A DNA stretch of 7,570 nucleotides from Leptospiraceae bacterium (GCA_016788945.1 JAEUSA010000320.1:1-7570); one strand, 5' to 3'; shown: positions 1 to 6,492, counted from the first letter of the stretch. Translations and numbers: made by a program. The notes: generated from the letters alone by a model not told the origin.

Positions 1-76
1 TTTCGGGAATTGGCACGACGTTCATTATGACGGTGATTGTTGTTGAAAAAGTTACAAAAGTCTGAACGTCACCTGA

Positions 77-337
77 CACGCCCATTTTCATGCCTTTTCT
101 TGGAAATCTAAGACTGCGTCGTATTATGCAGTCAATCAACCTGAAGTTGTTAAAGTACCTATTAACGCTGATGCCGATCTGAATGTAAGATATTATTTTG
201 GTACAAACTTTATGGGAGACCCCCGACCGCACATCACCGCATATGGGTATCTCAATCATACTACGTACAATTTTACGGTAGATCATCAGCGGAGATTCGG
301 AAGAATTTTGGTTAACGCTGGCGCCAAACCTGATTAA
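77..337 (+). pseudogene. Ankyrin-repeat gene remnant (3' end only)
   Basis: Frame 2 is open from a stop at 74-76 to the TAA at 335-337. It reads as two ankyrin-like units. The first contains TASYYAVNQPEVVKVPINAD followed by ADLN, matching the family pattern TALHYAV..PEVVKLLI.AGADLN. The second ends in RILVNAGAKPD, the usual helix-plus-tip of a terminal ankyrin repeat. Changes such as S for L, P for L and D for G at core positions suggest drift. There is no plausible start: the first ATG in frame is at 212, inside the repeat region. Upstream, all three frames carry stops between 28 and 111 (28, 34 and 109; 44 and 74; 63), so the 5' part is missing or frameshifted. It converges on the intact ankyrin gene at 431-1096 and may be a decayed paralogue. 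A still-active gene with an upstream frameshift is the alternative. Confidence 0.6.
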
Positions 338-430
338 CTGTATCACTGGGTAAACTTTGATGGCATGGCGCCGAACATTCTCGCAAGATACAAGATATTT
401 GTTCTATTTGCTCAGAGAGACTGGCAAGTC

Positions 431-1096
431 TTACTTGGCACCAGAGTCCATAAGATACTTAACGATTTCCTGCCTGTTGTTCGTCGCGGCAAGGGACGCC
501 GCAGTTTCATTTTTCTTGTTTTTTGCATTTAAGTCAGCTTTTGCGTGAATCAGGAGCTTGACAATTTCGAGATCGCCGATCAATGCTGCGGCCATCAGTG
601 CCGTACCGCCATCCTTCGTTTTGGCATTCACATCTGCACCTGATAGAATCAAGAGCTTGATAATGTCGGCATTTCCGGTGCGAGTAGACGCCCAAATAAG
701 CGGCGTACTACCGCTTAAATTCCTCGCATGCACATTCGCTTTTGCCTGAATCAGTAGCTTAACAACCTCAATATGACCACGCTTTGAAGCAATAAATAAC
801 GGTGTCCAGCCATCGTCAAAACCCCAAGGTGCACTATAGCGGATGAAAAATGGGCCGTTTACATCCGCGCCGGCTTCTATCAATAATTGGACAACTCTCG
901 CGTGGCCATTCTGGGCGGCCAAAATCAATGCGGTCTCTCCGTTACGTTCTGCCGCATTCGGATTGGCTTTTTTCGCAAGAGCTCGTTGCACACCGGCAAT
1001 ATCACCGGTAGTGGCTCGCTTTAAGAGGTCATCATCAGGAGTTGCAATTATCTCCGCTGAAGCCAGTATTGCGATAAAAACTACAAGTCTCAACAT
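431..1096 (-). CDS. Exported ankyrin-repeat protein
   Basis: From the ATG at 1096 the product has 221 residues. Residues 1-14 form a short signal peptide (MLRLVVFIAILASA) with an A-S-A cleavage motif, so the protein is likely exported to the periplasm or beyond. Six ankyrin units follow, at about 23-49, 52-81, 96-125, 129-159, 163-192 and 196-221. They show typical T-A/P-L, G-H/D and VVKLLI..GADVN elements. A 13-residue insertion containing PWGFDD lies between units 2 and 3. Ankyrin repeats bind other proteins and carry no catalysis, so the partner is unknown. A TTG at 1129 would add 11 residues in front of the signal peptide, and neither start has a strong Shine-Dalgarno. The signal-peptide fit favours 1096. 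No neighbour is co-directional, so it appears monocistronic. A weak hairpin (421-444) overlaps the stop codon. Confidence 0.85.
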   Translation of the reverse strand: MLRLVVFIAILASAEIIATPDDDLLKRATTGDIAGVQRALAKKANPNAAERNGETALILAAQNGHARVVQLLIEAGADVNGPFFIRYSAPWGFDDGWTPLFIASKRGHIEVVKLLIQAKANVHARNLSGSTPLIWASTRTGNADIIKLLILSGADVNAKTKDGGTALMAAALIGDLEIVKLLIHAKADLNAKNKKNETAASLAATNNRQEIVKYLMDSGAK

Positions 1097-1184
1097 TTGC
1101 GACAATCCATTTTGCGCAAAGATAGTCAAATCATTCTCAGGAAATATGCCCTTTAATTCTCGATACCGTTTTTGTAATACGCTT

Positions 1185-1328
1185 ATGCCTTCACAGTGGC
1201 GTTGTAAATTGCATCAGGAGCTTTTTGCTGTTTTTACTCTCTCGGTTCTTGTCTGTACCGGCATCACATTCGCACACACGGATTGGGTTTATGTACGAGA
1301 CCAGAAATTTGTGAAATCGCTAAGATAG
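1185..1328 (+). pseudogene. Possible 5' relic of a secreted-protein gene, or 47-aa exported peptide
   Basis: Reading from ATG 1185 gives 47 residues. Residues 12-30 (ELFAVFTLSVLVCTGITFA) look like a signal-peptide core with a small-residue cleavage end, followed by HTDWVYVRDQKFVKSLR and a stop. No Shine-Dalgarno precedes the ATG. The mature part is only 17 residues, so it is either a broken gene whose remainder lies in other frames downstream, or chance. It runs divergently from the ankyrin gene at 431-1096. Low confidence. Confidence 0.2.
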
Positions 1329-1827
1329 AGCAGGATACATCTAGTATGACGAGTTCAAGGATGAAATCCCGAAAAGTGACGATGCTCTCGGTTGCGGTCG
1401 TTACGGCCAAGGTGTTAAAAGAAGGTGAAGTACAGAATCATGAAGAATTCGAGATTGGGTGGCTTCAAACCTAAACGGGAATTTTCTCATATGCGTTCCA
1501 CCGGTAATGAGCCTATTCACTTTTATTGCAATAAGCAGCCGATAAATACGATCAATTTTATAGAGTCATGCCTCATTCGCAAGTGGTCTAAAGTAAAGAA
1601 TCGGTTTTGGGACAGACAAAATAAGGAACTACTTAATGGGGCCCGTTTTTATCCGACAAAATCCCCGCAGCGGCGCAAAAATCCGCAGATCTTGTGAATT
1701 TAGGGTTGGTGTTTGTTGAGGCAGATAATAGGATGACGAAATCAGATCAAATATTACACTGGAGCAGCAGCTGATTCAGCCATCATGCCGAATGTTGCGA
1801 GCAGACTGATGTAAAATTTTAGGTTTG

Positions 1828-1833
1828 AAGGAG
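1828..1833 (+). promoter_or_regulatory. Ribosome binding site for the barrel-like protein gene
   Basis: AAGGAG sits 5 nt before the ATG at 1839, a strong Shine-Dalgarno match that fixes this start over the in-frame ATG at 1881. A TAAAAT box at 1812-1817 resembles a -10 element, but no matching -35 is visible at proper spacing, so I do not call a promoter. Confidence 0.7.
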
Positions 1834-1838
1834 TTCGG

Positions 1839-2735
1839 ATGAGATTACTTGAAGTCTATCGTTATTGTACATTGCGCCTTATGCCATTCTTGTTTATTCT
1901 GCCAAATACCGTTTTCTCTGCTGATTCAGAGCGCGAGCAACGCCTCGCCCGGCATGAAAAAAATCTCGCCATCGCCAAAGCCCAATGCGGCACCGATGCG
2001 CGTATCACGGTACAACTGAACCGCGGTGGTAGCGCGACCGGTGTCTGTCTTTTCCTTTCGGTCAGTTACGTCACGATGCGAGTAGGGGACAAAGCATATT
2101 CTTTCGCTATCGAGGGCGATATTGCGGGCGCGATAGAGCCGGCCGTGCCGGCGAATGGTACGCCACAAGCAGCGGCAACCGATGAGCAATTGCGCCCTTT
2201 TGAGGTCAGGCGTCTGGAGAGTCGGCATGCGATTGGCATCCGATTTCTGGATTTTAATCTCATCGAAGATCCGTTCAAATTCGGTAAGATCGCGCTGAAT
2301 TATGAATACCGCTTCTGGTTTTTGAGCGTATTACTTGAAGGCGGCGCTGACTTCAAAGCGGGCGTAGCGCAGAATAGCAAGAAATACGATGGCATGGCGC
2401 AAATGCGCTGGCTGTTCAGCAAGGCGTTCGACACGTTTTACGTCGGTGCATTTGTTAACTATCAAAATGGTACAACAGTACAGAATGACGCCGATTCGCA
2501 AAAACGGGACGTAGAAATCAGTGCCTACGGTCTTGGTGCGCTGATGGGTAAAAAATGGGTACTTGGAATTGGCTTATTTCTGGACCTTACGCTTCGCGCT
2601 GGTCCCTACTTTGAAACGATTCTTTCACGGGCGGCAAATTACAGGTACACTGCAGGCGATGAGATTACCGGAACCGCTTTTCGGACAGGCTTGGGTGGCA
2701 TCGCTTTAACTTTCAGTTTGGGCTATGTTTTTTGA
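1839..2735 (+). CDS. Secreted, probable outer-membrane beta-barrel protein of unknown function
   Basis: The product has 298 residues. Residues ~1-28 form a signal peptide, with a basic start, a hydrophobic core LMPFLFILPNTVF and cleavage near S-A|D-S-E. A charged helical stretch (31-49) follows, then a small domain holding two cysteines (C50, C70) that could form a disulfide. A linker rich in Ala/Pro/Thr spans ~96-120. From ~128 to the end the chain alternates polar and hydrophobic/aromatic residues with Gly-rich turns, for example IALNYEYRFWFLSVLLEGGA, FYVGAFVNYQ and KKWVLGIGLFLDL. The last residues, ALTFSLGYVF, end in phenylalanine, typical of barrel proteins inserted by the BAM machinery. 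An eight-strand barrel is plausible but not counted reliably. The family is not recognised. The HEAT/glutaredoxin-like gene begins at or just past its stop, so the two probably share a transcript. Confidence 0.75.
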   Translation: MRLLEVYRYCTLRLMPFLFILPNTVFSADSEREQRLARHEKNLAIAKAQCGTDARITVQLNRGGSATGVCLFLSVSYVTMRVGDKAYSFAIEGDIAGAIEPAVPANGTPQAAATDEQLRPFEVRRLESRHAIGIRFLDFNLIEDPFKFGKIALNYEYRFWFLSVLLEGGADFKAGVAQNSKKYDGMAQMRWLFSKAFDTFYVGAFVNYQNGTTVQNDADSQKRDVEISAYGLGALMGKKWVLGIGLFLDLTLRAGPYFETILSRAANYRYTAGDEITGTAFRTGLGGIALTFSLGYVF

Positions 2736-2754
2736 GAGAAATCAAGCGCGGTTT

Positions 2755-3519
2755 ATGCGAGAAATCAAGTCTTTGAAAAGACTTCCAATCCTGATCATGG
2801 TGGCGGTAACTTTTCAAGAATGCTCTACCAGAACAACTCGCGAAACATACGATACACGGGAACAGCATGATGCCAGACAAAGAGAGATTAATGGGCTGGC
2901 CGCAAAGCCATCCGTTGAGAATCTTCAGAAGCTCTTGCACTATTTGCGCTCAGATAATAAAAATAGCCGCATCATGGCCGCGTATGCATTGCACTCCTTT
3001 GCCAGATATCTCGATCAGGCATTGCCGGAGATGGAACAGGCTTTGTCCGATCCTGAATGGGCAGTTCGCAGTGGCGCCTTAGCAGCAATCTACTACATGG
3101 GTGAAAAGGGGCAACCGCTCTTACCTATGGTGCGAAAACTCGTAAGTGATTCCCATGAAAGCGTCAGCGCAAACGCTTTTTCGGCACTGAGCGCCATAAC
3201 CGGCGGCAAGGAAGGCGGATGTGGATTAACCACCCCGTTCAAGGGTATTGCATCGCATATCACTCCGCCAAAAATTCCTGAAAAAACGGCCCTCATTTTT
3301 GGCAATATCGGTTGTGCCTTTACCAATGACGCAGTTAAGCTGGTGAAGAGAAAGAAACTTCAATACATTGTCTATGACCTGTATCGTAATATACCGAATA
3401 CGGATTTGCTTCACGCCTATTTGCTTGAGCTGAAAGTAAAACGGTACACAACTATTCCCATTGTCATCTATAACGGTGCTGTATTTGAAAGGCCACAAAA
3501 TGACGGAGATATTCACTAA
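2755..3519 (+). CDS. Exported HEAT-repeat protein with C-terminal glutaredoxin-like domain
   Basis: From ATG 2755 the product has 254 residues. The N-terminus (MREIKSLKR then LPILIMVAVTF) is a signal sequence. A cysteine at 23 (FQEC) could be a loose spirochaete-type lipobox, although Glu before Cys is unfavourable. Three HEAT-like helical pairs lie at ~56-88, 89-120 and 121-150, with patterns such as SDPEWAVRSGALAAI and SDSHESVSANAFSAL. Residues ~178-247 look like a glutaredoxin fold: strand TALIF, active-site-like CAFT (C187), helix NDAVKLVKRK, strand YIVYDL, then TTIPIVIYNGAVF with the cis-proline at 235. The chain stops soon after, so the GG motif and last helix of typical glutaredoxins are missing. 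An upstream ATG at 2725 would overlap the preceding gene by 11 nt and add 10 residues; neither start has a clear ribosome binding site. HEAT repeats are clear; the redox domain is my reading from motif order. Confidence 0.75.
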   Translation: MREIKSLKRLPILIMVAVTFQECSTRTTRETYDTREQHDARQREINGLAAKPSVENLQKLLHYLRSDNKNSRIMAAYALHSFARYLDQALPEMEQALSDPEWAVRSGALAAIYYMGEKGQPLLPMVRKLVSDSHESVSANAFSALSAITGGKEGGCGLTTPFKGIASHITPPKIPEKTALIFGNIGCAFTNDAVKLVKRKKLQYIVYDLYRNIPNTDLLHAYLLELKVKRYTTIPIVIYNGAVFERPQNDGDIH

Positions 3520-3577
3520 GGGAAGTGTGACGCATGAAACTGAGCAGTAATGACAGTGCGCCCGGAAAAAACAAGCA

Positions 3578-4315
3578 CTACCCGCCCCGCCTCTGCATAC
3601 TCTCAAGATAAGCCTTCGCCGCACCCTGTTCGGCCTGTTTGCGGGTGCGTGCCACGCCAGTCGTCTTTTTTTCACCACCGATCATAAGAGCGACAGTAAA
3701 CTCTTTATCGTGGTCAGGCCCCTCGGCGGCGACGAGCTGGTACTCGGGTCGCTGGTGGTGTTTGGCAAGAATTTCTTGCAGGGACGATTTGAAATCCTTA
3801 CTGCCTTCGACAGTTTCGGGGTTATCGAGAATTTCGCGAAAATGGCGCAGCACAAACTTCTGCGCCGCCTCATAGCCTGCCGCCAGAAAAATAGCGCCGA
3901 TGACGGCTTCCATCGCGTCGGCGAGATTTGATGTGCGTGTAAGACCGCCGGTCGCGATCTCGCCTTTACCCATACGCAGTAGCTTGCCTATTTCGAGAGT
4001 ATCGGCCACCCGCTTGAGCGCCGATTCGCAGACGGTCATTGCTTTGAGCCGGGTTAAGCCACCTTCAGCCGTTTTGCGTTTCGAAGCATAAAAATGGTGT
4101 GCGATGACAAGACCGAGCACTGAATCGCCAAGGAATTCGAGGCGCTGGTTGTGCTTGTCGAGGCCTGGGTCAAAACCCTGCCGTACTTCATTGCTGAAGC
4201 TCTTATGCGTTAAGGCGACGTTCAGCGCCGGCAATACCTTGTCGGGTAATTTCTCGCTGGCCAGAAAATCGCGTAACTTCTGTTCCCGGGTTTCTTCCGA
4301 ATAACTCGTTTCCAC
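3578..4315 (-). CDS. rnc: Ribonuclease III
   Basis: This is the double-strand-specific endoribonuclease that processes rRNA precursors and structured mRNAs; it acts as a cytoplasmic homodimer with Mg2+. The GTG start at 4315 has GGAG 5 nt upstream and gives 245 residues, close to the family norm (E. coli 226). The catalytic domain holds the signature NQRLEFLGD at 56-64 (acidic E60, D64) and the second acidic pair D133 and E136 in LADAMEAVIGAIFLAAG. The double-stranded-RNA-binding domain spans ~174-240 and ends in the usual RKQAEQGAAKAYLESM helix. The second residue of the signature is Gln, where E. coli has Glu. Reading upstream to a GTG at 4390 stays open but would translate the palindrome and lacks a ribosome site, so I reject it. 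It is convergent with the HEAT/glutaredoxin-like gene (58-nt gap, no clear terminator) and divergent from the phosphoesterase gene. Confidence 0.97.
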   Translation of the reverse strand: METSYSEETREQKLRDFLASEKLPDKVLPALNVALTHKSFSNEVRQGFDPGLDKHNQRLEFLGDSVLGLVIAHHFYASKRKTAEGGLTRLKAMTVCESALKRVADTLEIGKLLRMGKGEIATGGLTRTSNLADAMEAVIGAIFLAAGYEAAQKFVLRHFREILDNPETVEGSKDFKSSLQEILAKHHQRPEYQLVAAEGPDHDKEFTVALMIGGEKKTTGVARTRKQAEQGAAKAYLESMQRRGG

Positions 4316-4320
4316 AATGT

Positions 4321-4324
4321 CTCC
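4321..4324 (-). promoter_or_regulatory. Shine-Dalgarno that decides the rnc GTG start
   Basis: On the minus strand GGAG precedes GTG (4313-4315) by 5 nt. No ATG is available nearby in this frame, so this site selects a GTG start and leaves the palindrome outside the coding region. Confidence 0.7.
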
Positions 4325-4338
4325 GTAAAGTGGATCGT

Positions 4339-4378
4339 CATTTAACCGCTGCTGCGCGTGCGCAGCAGCGGTTAAATG
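4339..4378. repeat. Perfect 18-bp inverted repeat (hairpin) between divergent genes
   Basis: The left arm at 4339-4356 and the right arm at 4361-4378 are exact reverse complements, separated by CGTG. The outer loop bases can also pair. The arms combine an AT part (CATTTAACC) with a GC-rich part (GCTGCTGCG). It ends 23 nt before the rnc start codon on one side and 15 nt before the phosphoesterase ATG on the other. There is no T-run on either side, so it does not look like an intrinsic terminator, and no gene ends here. It could be an RNA hairpin in the rnc leader (target for RNase III), a symmetric operator, or a small palindromic repeat element. Only one copy was seen in this window. Confidence 0.9.
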
Positions 4379-4392
4379 GCATCTTAGCACGT

Positions 4393-4421
4393 AATGTACC
4401 GTTTTCTCATCACGGCGACCA
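4393..4421 (-). promoter_or_regulatory. Weak candidate promoter for rnc
   Basis: On the minus strand, TGGTCG (4416-4421, 3 of 6 to the -35 consensus) and TACATT (4393-4398, 4 of 6 to the -10) are spaced by 17 nt. Transcription would then begin near 4386 and include the whole 4339-4378 hairpin in the rnc leader. The match is poor and could be chance. Confidence 0.2.
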
Positions 4422-5650
4422 TTTTAGTTCTCTTGGGCATCGTCTACATCGGCCACCGGCTGGTGCAACCCGAGTGGCCACTGCCGGTACGCGCAGCGTT
4501 GTGGATTGTGCTCATTGCTATGGTCGCCAACCTGTTGTGGCTGCCATTCAAGAGATGGCAAAGGCGTTCGGGCGCGCAACTCACCGGGCCGATGACTCGG
4601 GTGCTCGAAGCCAGCGCGTACAATTTGATGGGATTTCTGAGCCTGCTGCTGTTATTTACCGCACTCAGCGAATTCTTCCGTATATTTCTGCGCGCAGCCC
4701 CTGATCATTGGGTGGCAACGGTTGCGATGGCGCTACCGCGCGGCTGGCATTATGACAGCATACTGGCGCTCACGATCATCGCGCTCGCCATGTTCTTCTT
4801 TTTCTGGGGCCGCACGGCAGTCGCGTTAGGCCCGCGTTACCGCTTCGTTAAGGTGGTTTATCCGCTTGCGGGTACCGCACGGCGCCGCCCGCGGTTTGGC
4901 TCGCGCTGGTCGCGTACACGACGCGACGCCGCAACAAGGCATGTCCGCATTGCGCAGGTGAGCGATCTGCACATCGGCCGCGCGATCAAAAAGCATTATG
5001 TAGAAAAAGTGGCGGGCATGATCAGCGCGCAGAATGCCGACATAGCCTGCTTCACGGGCGACATCGGCGACGGCGATGTCACGGCGCTGGTGCATGACGC
5101 CGCACCGCTCGCCGGCATTCGCACCAAACACGGTACCTACTACATTCCCGGTAACCACGAATATTACTGGGGTATCTCCACCTGGCTTACCGAATTCAAA
5201 AAGCTCGGCATGCACTTGTTGATCAACCGCGGTGAAATTGTAAAAACAGAAAATGCGAAGCTCTTTGTCGCCGGTATCAGCGACCCGACCGCCGCGCGTT
5301 TTGCCGCCGACCTGCCGCAAATTCCGGAGCGCGCAGACTCTGATCTGGCAATTCTGCTCGCGCATCAGCCGATCTTCGCGCGCAGTGCAGAGCAGAAGCA
5401 GTATGACCTGATGCTCTCGGGCCACACACACGGCGGGCAATACATACCCTGGTCATGGGTTGTGCACCTCGTCTATCGCTTCGCCAGCGGACTCTATCGT
5501 TTCGGGCGCATGCTCGTCTACGTCAACGACGGCACGGGCTATTGGGGCGCTCCACTCAGAGTCGGCACGCGGCTCGAGATTACCATCATCGACATTTATA
5601 TAAAGGGAGATTCTGACGCATCAGATTTCCGCCAAAGTGAGGATAACTAA
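4394..5650 (+). CDS. Membrane-anchored metallophosphoesterase (YkuE/YaeI type)
   Basis: The product is 418 residues. The first ~150 hold four hydrophobic segments, at about 4-22, 33-50, 78-97 and 122-139, so the enzyme is membrane-anchored. The calcineurin-like catalytic domain follows a basic Arg-rich linker (~162-182). It shows the full two-metal motif set in order: VSDLHIG (D191, H193), TGDIGDGD (D223), GNHE (N254, H255), AHQP (H324) and GHTHGGQ (H344, H346). Relatives with this layout (B. subtilis YkuE, E. coli YaeI) are phosphodiesterases acting at the membrane; the substrate here is not determined. The last dozen residues are polar. It is the first gene of a tight + strand set with the hotdog and uvrA genes. 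Its ATG has no obvious Shine-Dalgarno and lies 15 nt past the palindrome, which may affect translation. Confidence 0.93.
   Translation: MYRFLITATILVLLGIVYIGHRLVQPEWPLPVRAALWIVLIAMVANLLWLPFKRWQRRSGAQLTGPMTRVLEASAYNLMGFLSLLLLFTALSEFFRIFLRAAPDHWVATVAMALPRGWHYDSILALTIIALAMFFFFWGRTAVALGPRYRFVKVVYPLAGTARRRPRFGSRWSRTRRDAATRHVRIAQVSDLHIGRAIKKHYVEKVAGMISAQNADIACFTGDIGDGDVTALVHDAAPLAGIRTKHGTYYIPGNHEYYWGISTWLTEFKKLGMHLLINRGEIVKTENAKLFVAGISDPTAARFAADLPQIPERADSDLAILLAHQPIFARSAEQKQYDLMLSGHTHGGQYIPWSWVVHLVYRFASGLYRFGRMLVYVNDGTGYWGAPLRVGTRLEITIIDIYIKGDSDASDFRQSEDN
5639..5642 (+). promoter_or_regulatory. Shine-Dalgarno deciding the GTG start of the hotdog gene
   Basis: GAGG lies 8 nt before GTG 5651, inside the last codons of the phosphoesterase gene. 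The ATG at 5659 is out of frame, so the GTG directly after the upstream TAA is the best start. Confidence 0.6.
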
Positions 5651-6490
5651 GTGCATCATGAGTATACAGCGATAACCCGCTTTGCCGATCTCGATACGCA
5701 GCGGCACGTTACCAGCCGCACATACGAACAATTTGCTCTCGAAGGCCGCTACCAGGTACTTGCAAAACTCGGTTACAATCAGGAACGTATTCAGAACGAG
5801 CAGATTTATCTCGAAGCAATGCGCGGTTACTCCAAATTCCACCGGCAGCAATTTCCGGGTGTGCAGCTGAAGGTAGACACCTTCGCTGCCGCGCACGGCG
5901 GCGAAGGTGTCATTCATTGGGATCAAAAAATTAAAGATCAGGCGGGAGAACTCGTCTGCCACCTGCAGCTCGAAACTCGCACGACGCGCGCCGGTGAGCC
6001 GCTGGCTTTAGACGGTATTGAAAAAGCGGCGAATTTTGAAATCCTCTATGACGATCTGAAACCGTGGTCGGGAAACAACGAGCGTGTGGTCAGCTACTAT
6101 ACCATGCCCTACTCTGACCGCGACTTCGCCGGGCGCTACAATGTCGCGAGCCTGTGGCGTATTTTTGAAGAGGGCCGCTGGATGTTCGCCGAGAAAACGG
6201 GCCTCACGTACGACCGCATCGTCGAAATGGACACAACGTCTTTTTATATGGGCAGCATCGCGAATTTTTTCGCCGAAGTTCCCGCCGGGCGTACCTTACA
6301 GATCATGACCTGGATCGAACGCGTCGACAAGATACGCTATTACTTCAGACAAGATGTGTTGCTCAATGGTAAACTCATGCTGGCGATGCGTGACGAGCAG
6401 CTAATCGTCTCGCTGTCGAAGGCGCGGCCACAGCGCGCCTCGGCGATGTTCATGAGCTTTATGGGCAAGTTCGTGGAGTTCCCTACCTGA
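5651..6490 (+). CDS. Tandem double-hotdog thioesterase-like protein
   Basis: The product is 279 residues, cytoplasmic, without signal or membrane segment. Two hotdog-type halves are visible. The first (~1-125) opens with [20 protein letters not shown], matching the 4-hydroxybenzoyl-CoA thioesterase-like pattern where D15 would be the catalytic acid. The second (~148-279) opens with [20 protein letters not shown] then EEGRWMF, where D158 takes the same position. Tandem hotdogs of this size occur in acyl-ACP and acyl-CoA thioesterases, so release of a fatty acyl group from a thioester is the likely reaction. The exact substrate cannot be told, and the usual GHVNN motif is altered in both halves (RHVTS, GRYNV). 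The GTG start abuts the upstream TAA with no gap, and uvrA begins 2 nt after its stop, so it is translated within one operon. Alternative: a non-catalytic hotdog protein. Confidence 0.8.
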   Translation: MHHEYTAITRFADLDTQRHVTSRTYEQFALEGRYQVLAKLGYNQERIQNEQIYLEAMRGYSKFHRQQFPGVQLKVDTFAAAHGGEGVIHWDQKIKDQAGELVCHLQLETRTTRAGEPLALDGIEKAANFEILYDDLKPWSGNNERVVSYYTMPYSDRDFAGRYNVASLWRIFEEGRWMFAEKTGLTYDRIVEMDTTSFYMGSIANFFAEVPAGRTLQIMTWIERVDKIRYYFRQDVLLNGKLMLAMRDEQLIVSLSKARPQRASAMFMSFMGKFVEFPT

Positions 6491-6492
6491 CT

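Larger units (their letters stand above)
1130..1838. other. Gene-poor, AT-rich stretch with coding-like scraps
   Basis: I see no convincing intact gene in these ~700 bases. Counted lines here run 35-42% GC, against about 60% in a counted line of the phosphoesterase gene. Short open pieces lie in different + frames. One at 1185-1328 looks like a signal peptide followed by HTDWVYVRDQ. One at 1345-1428 includes DALGCGRYGQGV. One at 1425-1697 is 90 codons, Lys/Asn/Arg-rich, with a GTG or ATG(1440) start and no good ribosome binding site. One at 1637-1774 includes DKIPAAAQKSADLVNLGLVF. None is recognised. Together they could be fragments of one or more decayed genes, or chance. No tRNA, CRISPR array, transposase or terminal inverted repeat is visible. 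The last ~30 bases carry the leader of the next gene. Confidence 0.5.

Noticed and set aside
421..444. Terminator hairpin at the end of the ankyrin gene
   Set aside because: The stem is short with a 3-nt bulge, overlaps the stop codon and has no T-run after it.
843..1145. Open + strand frame across the ankyrin gene
   Set aside because: It lies antisense to well-formed ankyrin repeats and has no protein-like motif there; only its part beyond 1185 has any coding look.
1425..1697. 90-codon + strand frame in the gene-poor stretch
   Set aside because: Composition is Lys/Asn/Arg-rich, no domain is recognised, the GTG start has no ribosome binding site and other frames look equally coding-like. 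Kept only as part of the region description.
3520..3577. Shared terminator between the HEAT/glutaredoxin-like gene and rnc
   Set aside because: Only a 5-bp AGTGC/GCACT pairing with a 15-nt loop and an A/T run inside the loop is present, not a stem followed by a T-run.
4339..4378. The palindrome as an intrinsic terminator
   Set aside because: It lies between two divergent gene starts and neither flank has a T-run.
4316..4390. N-terminal extension of RNase III to a GTG at 4390
   Set aside because: It would translate the palindrome into a low-complexity Ala/Gln stretch, while the GTG at 4315 has a well-spaced GGAG and gives a normal family length.
4330..4704. Open + strand frame starting before the phosphoesterase gene
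   Set aside because: It is an out-of-frame reading of the palindrome and the membrane domain; its start resembles the extended RNase III only because the palindrome reads the same on both strands.
4826..5440. Long minus-strand open frame inside the phosphoesterase gene
   Set aside because: It is antisense to all catalytic motifs of a clear enzyme; long antisense frames are common in GC-rich genes.
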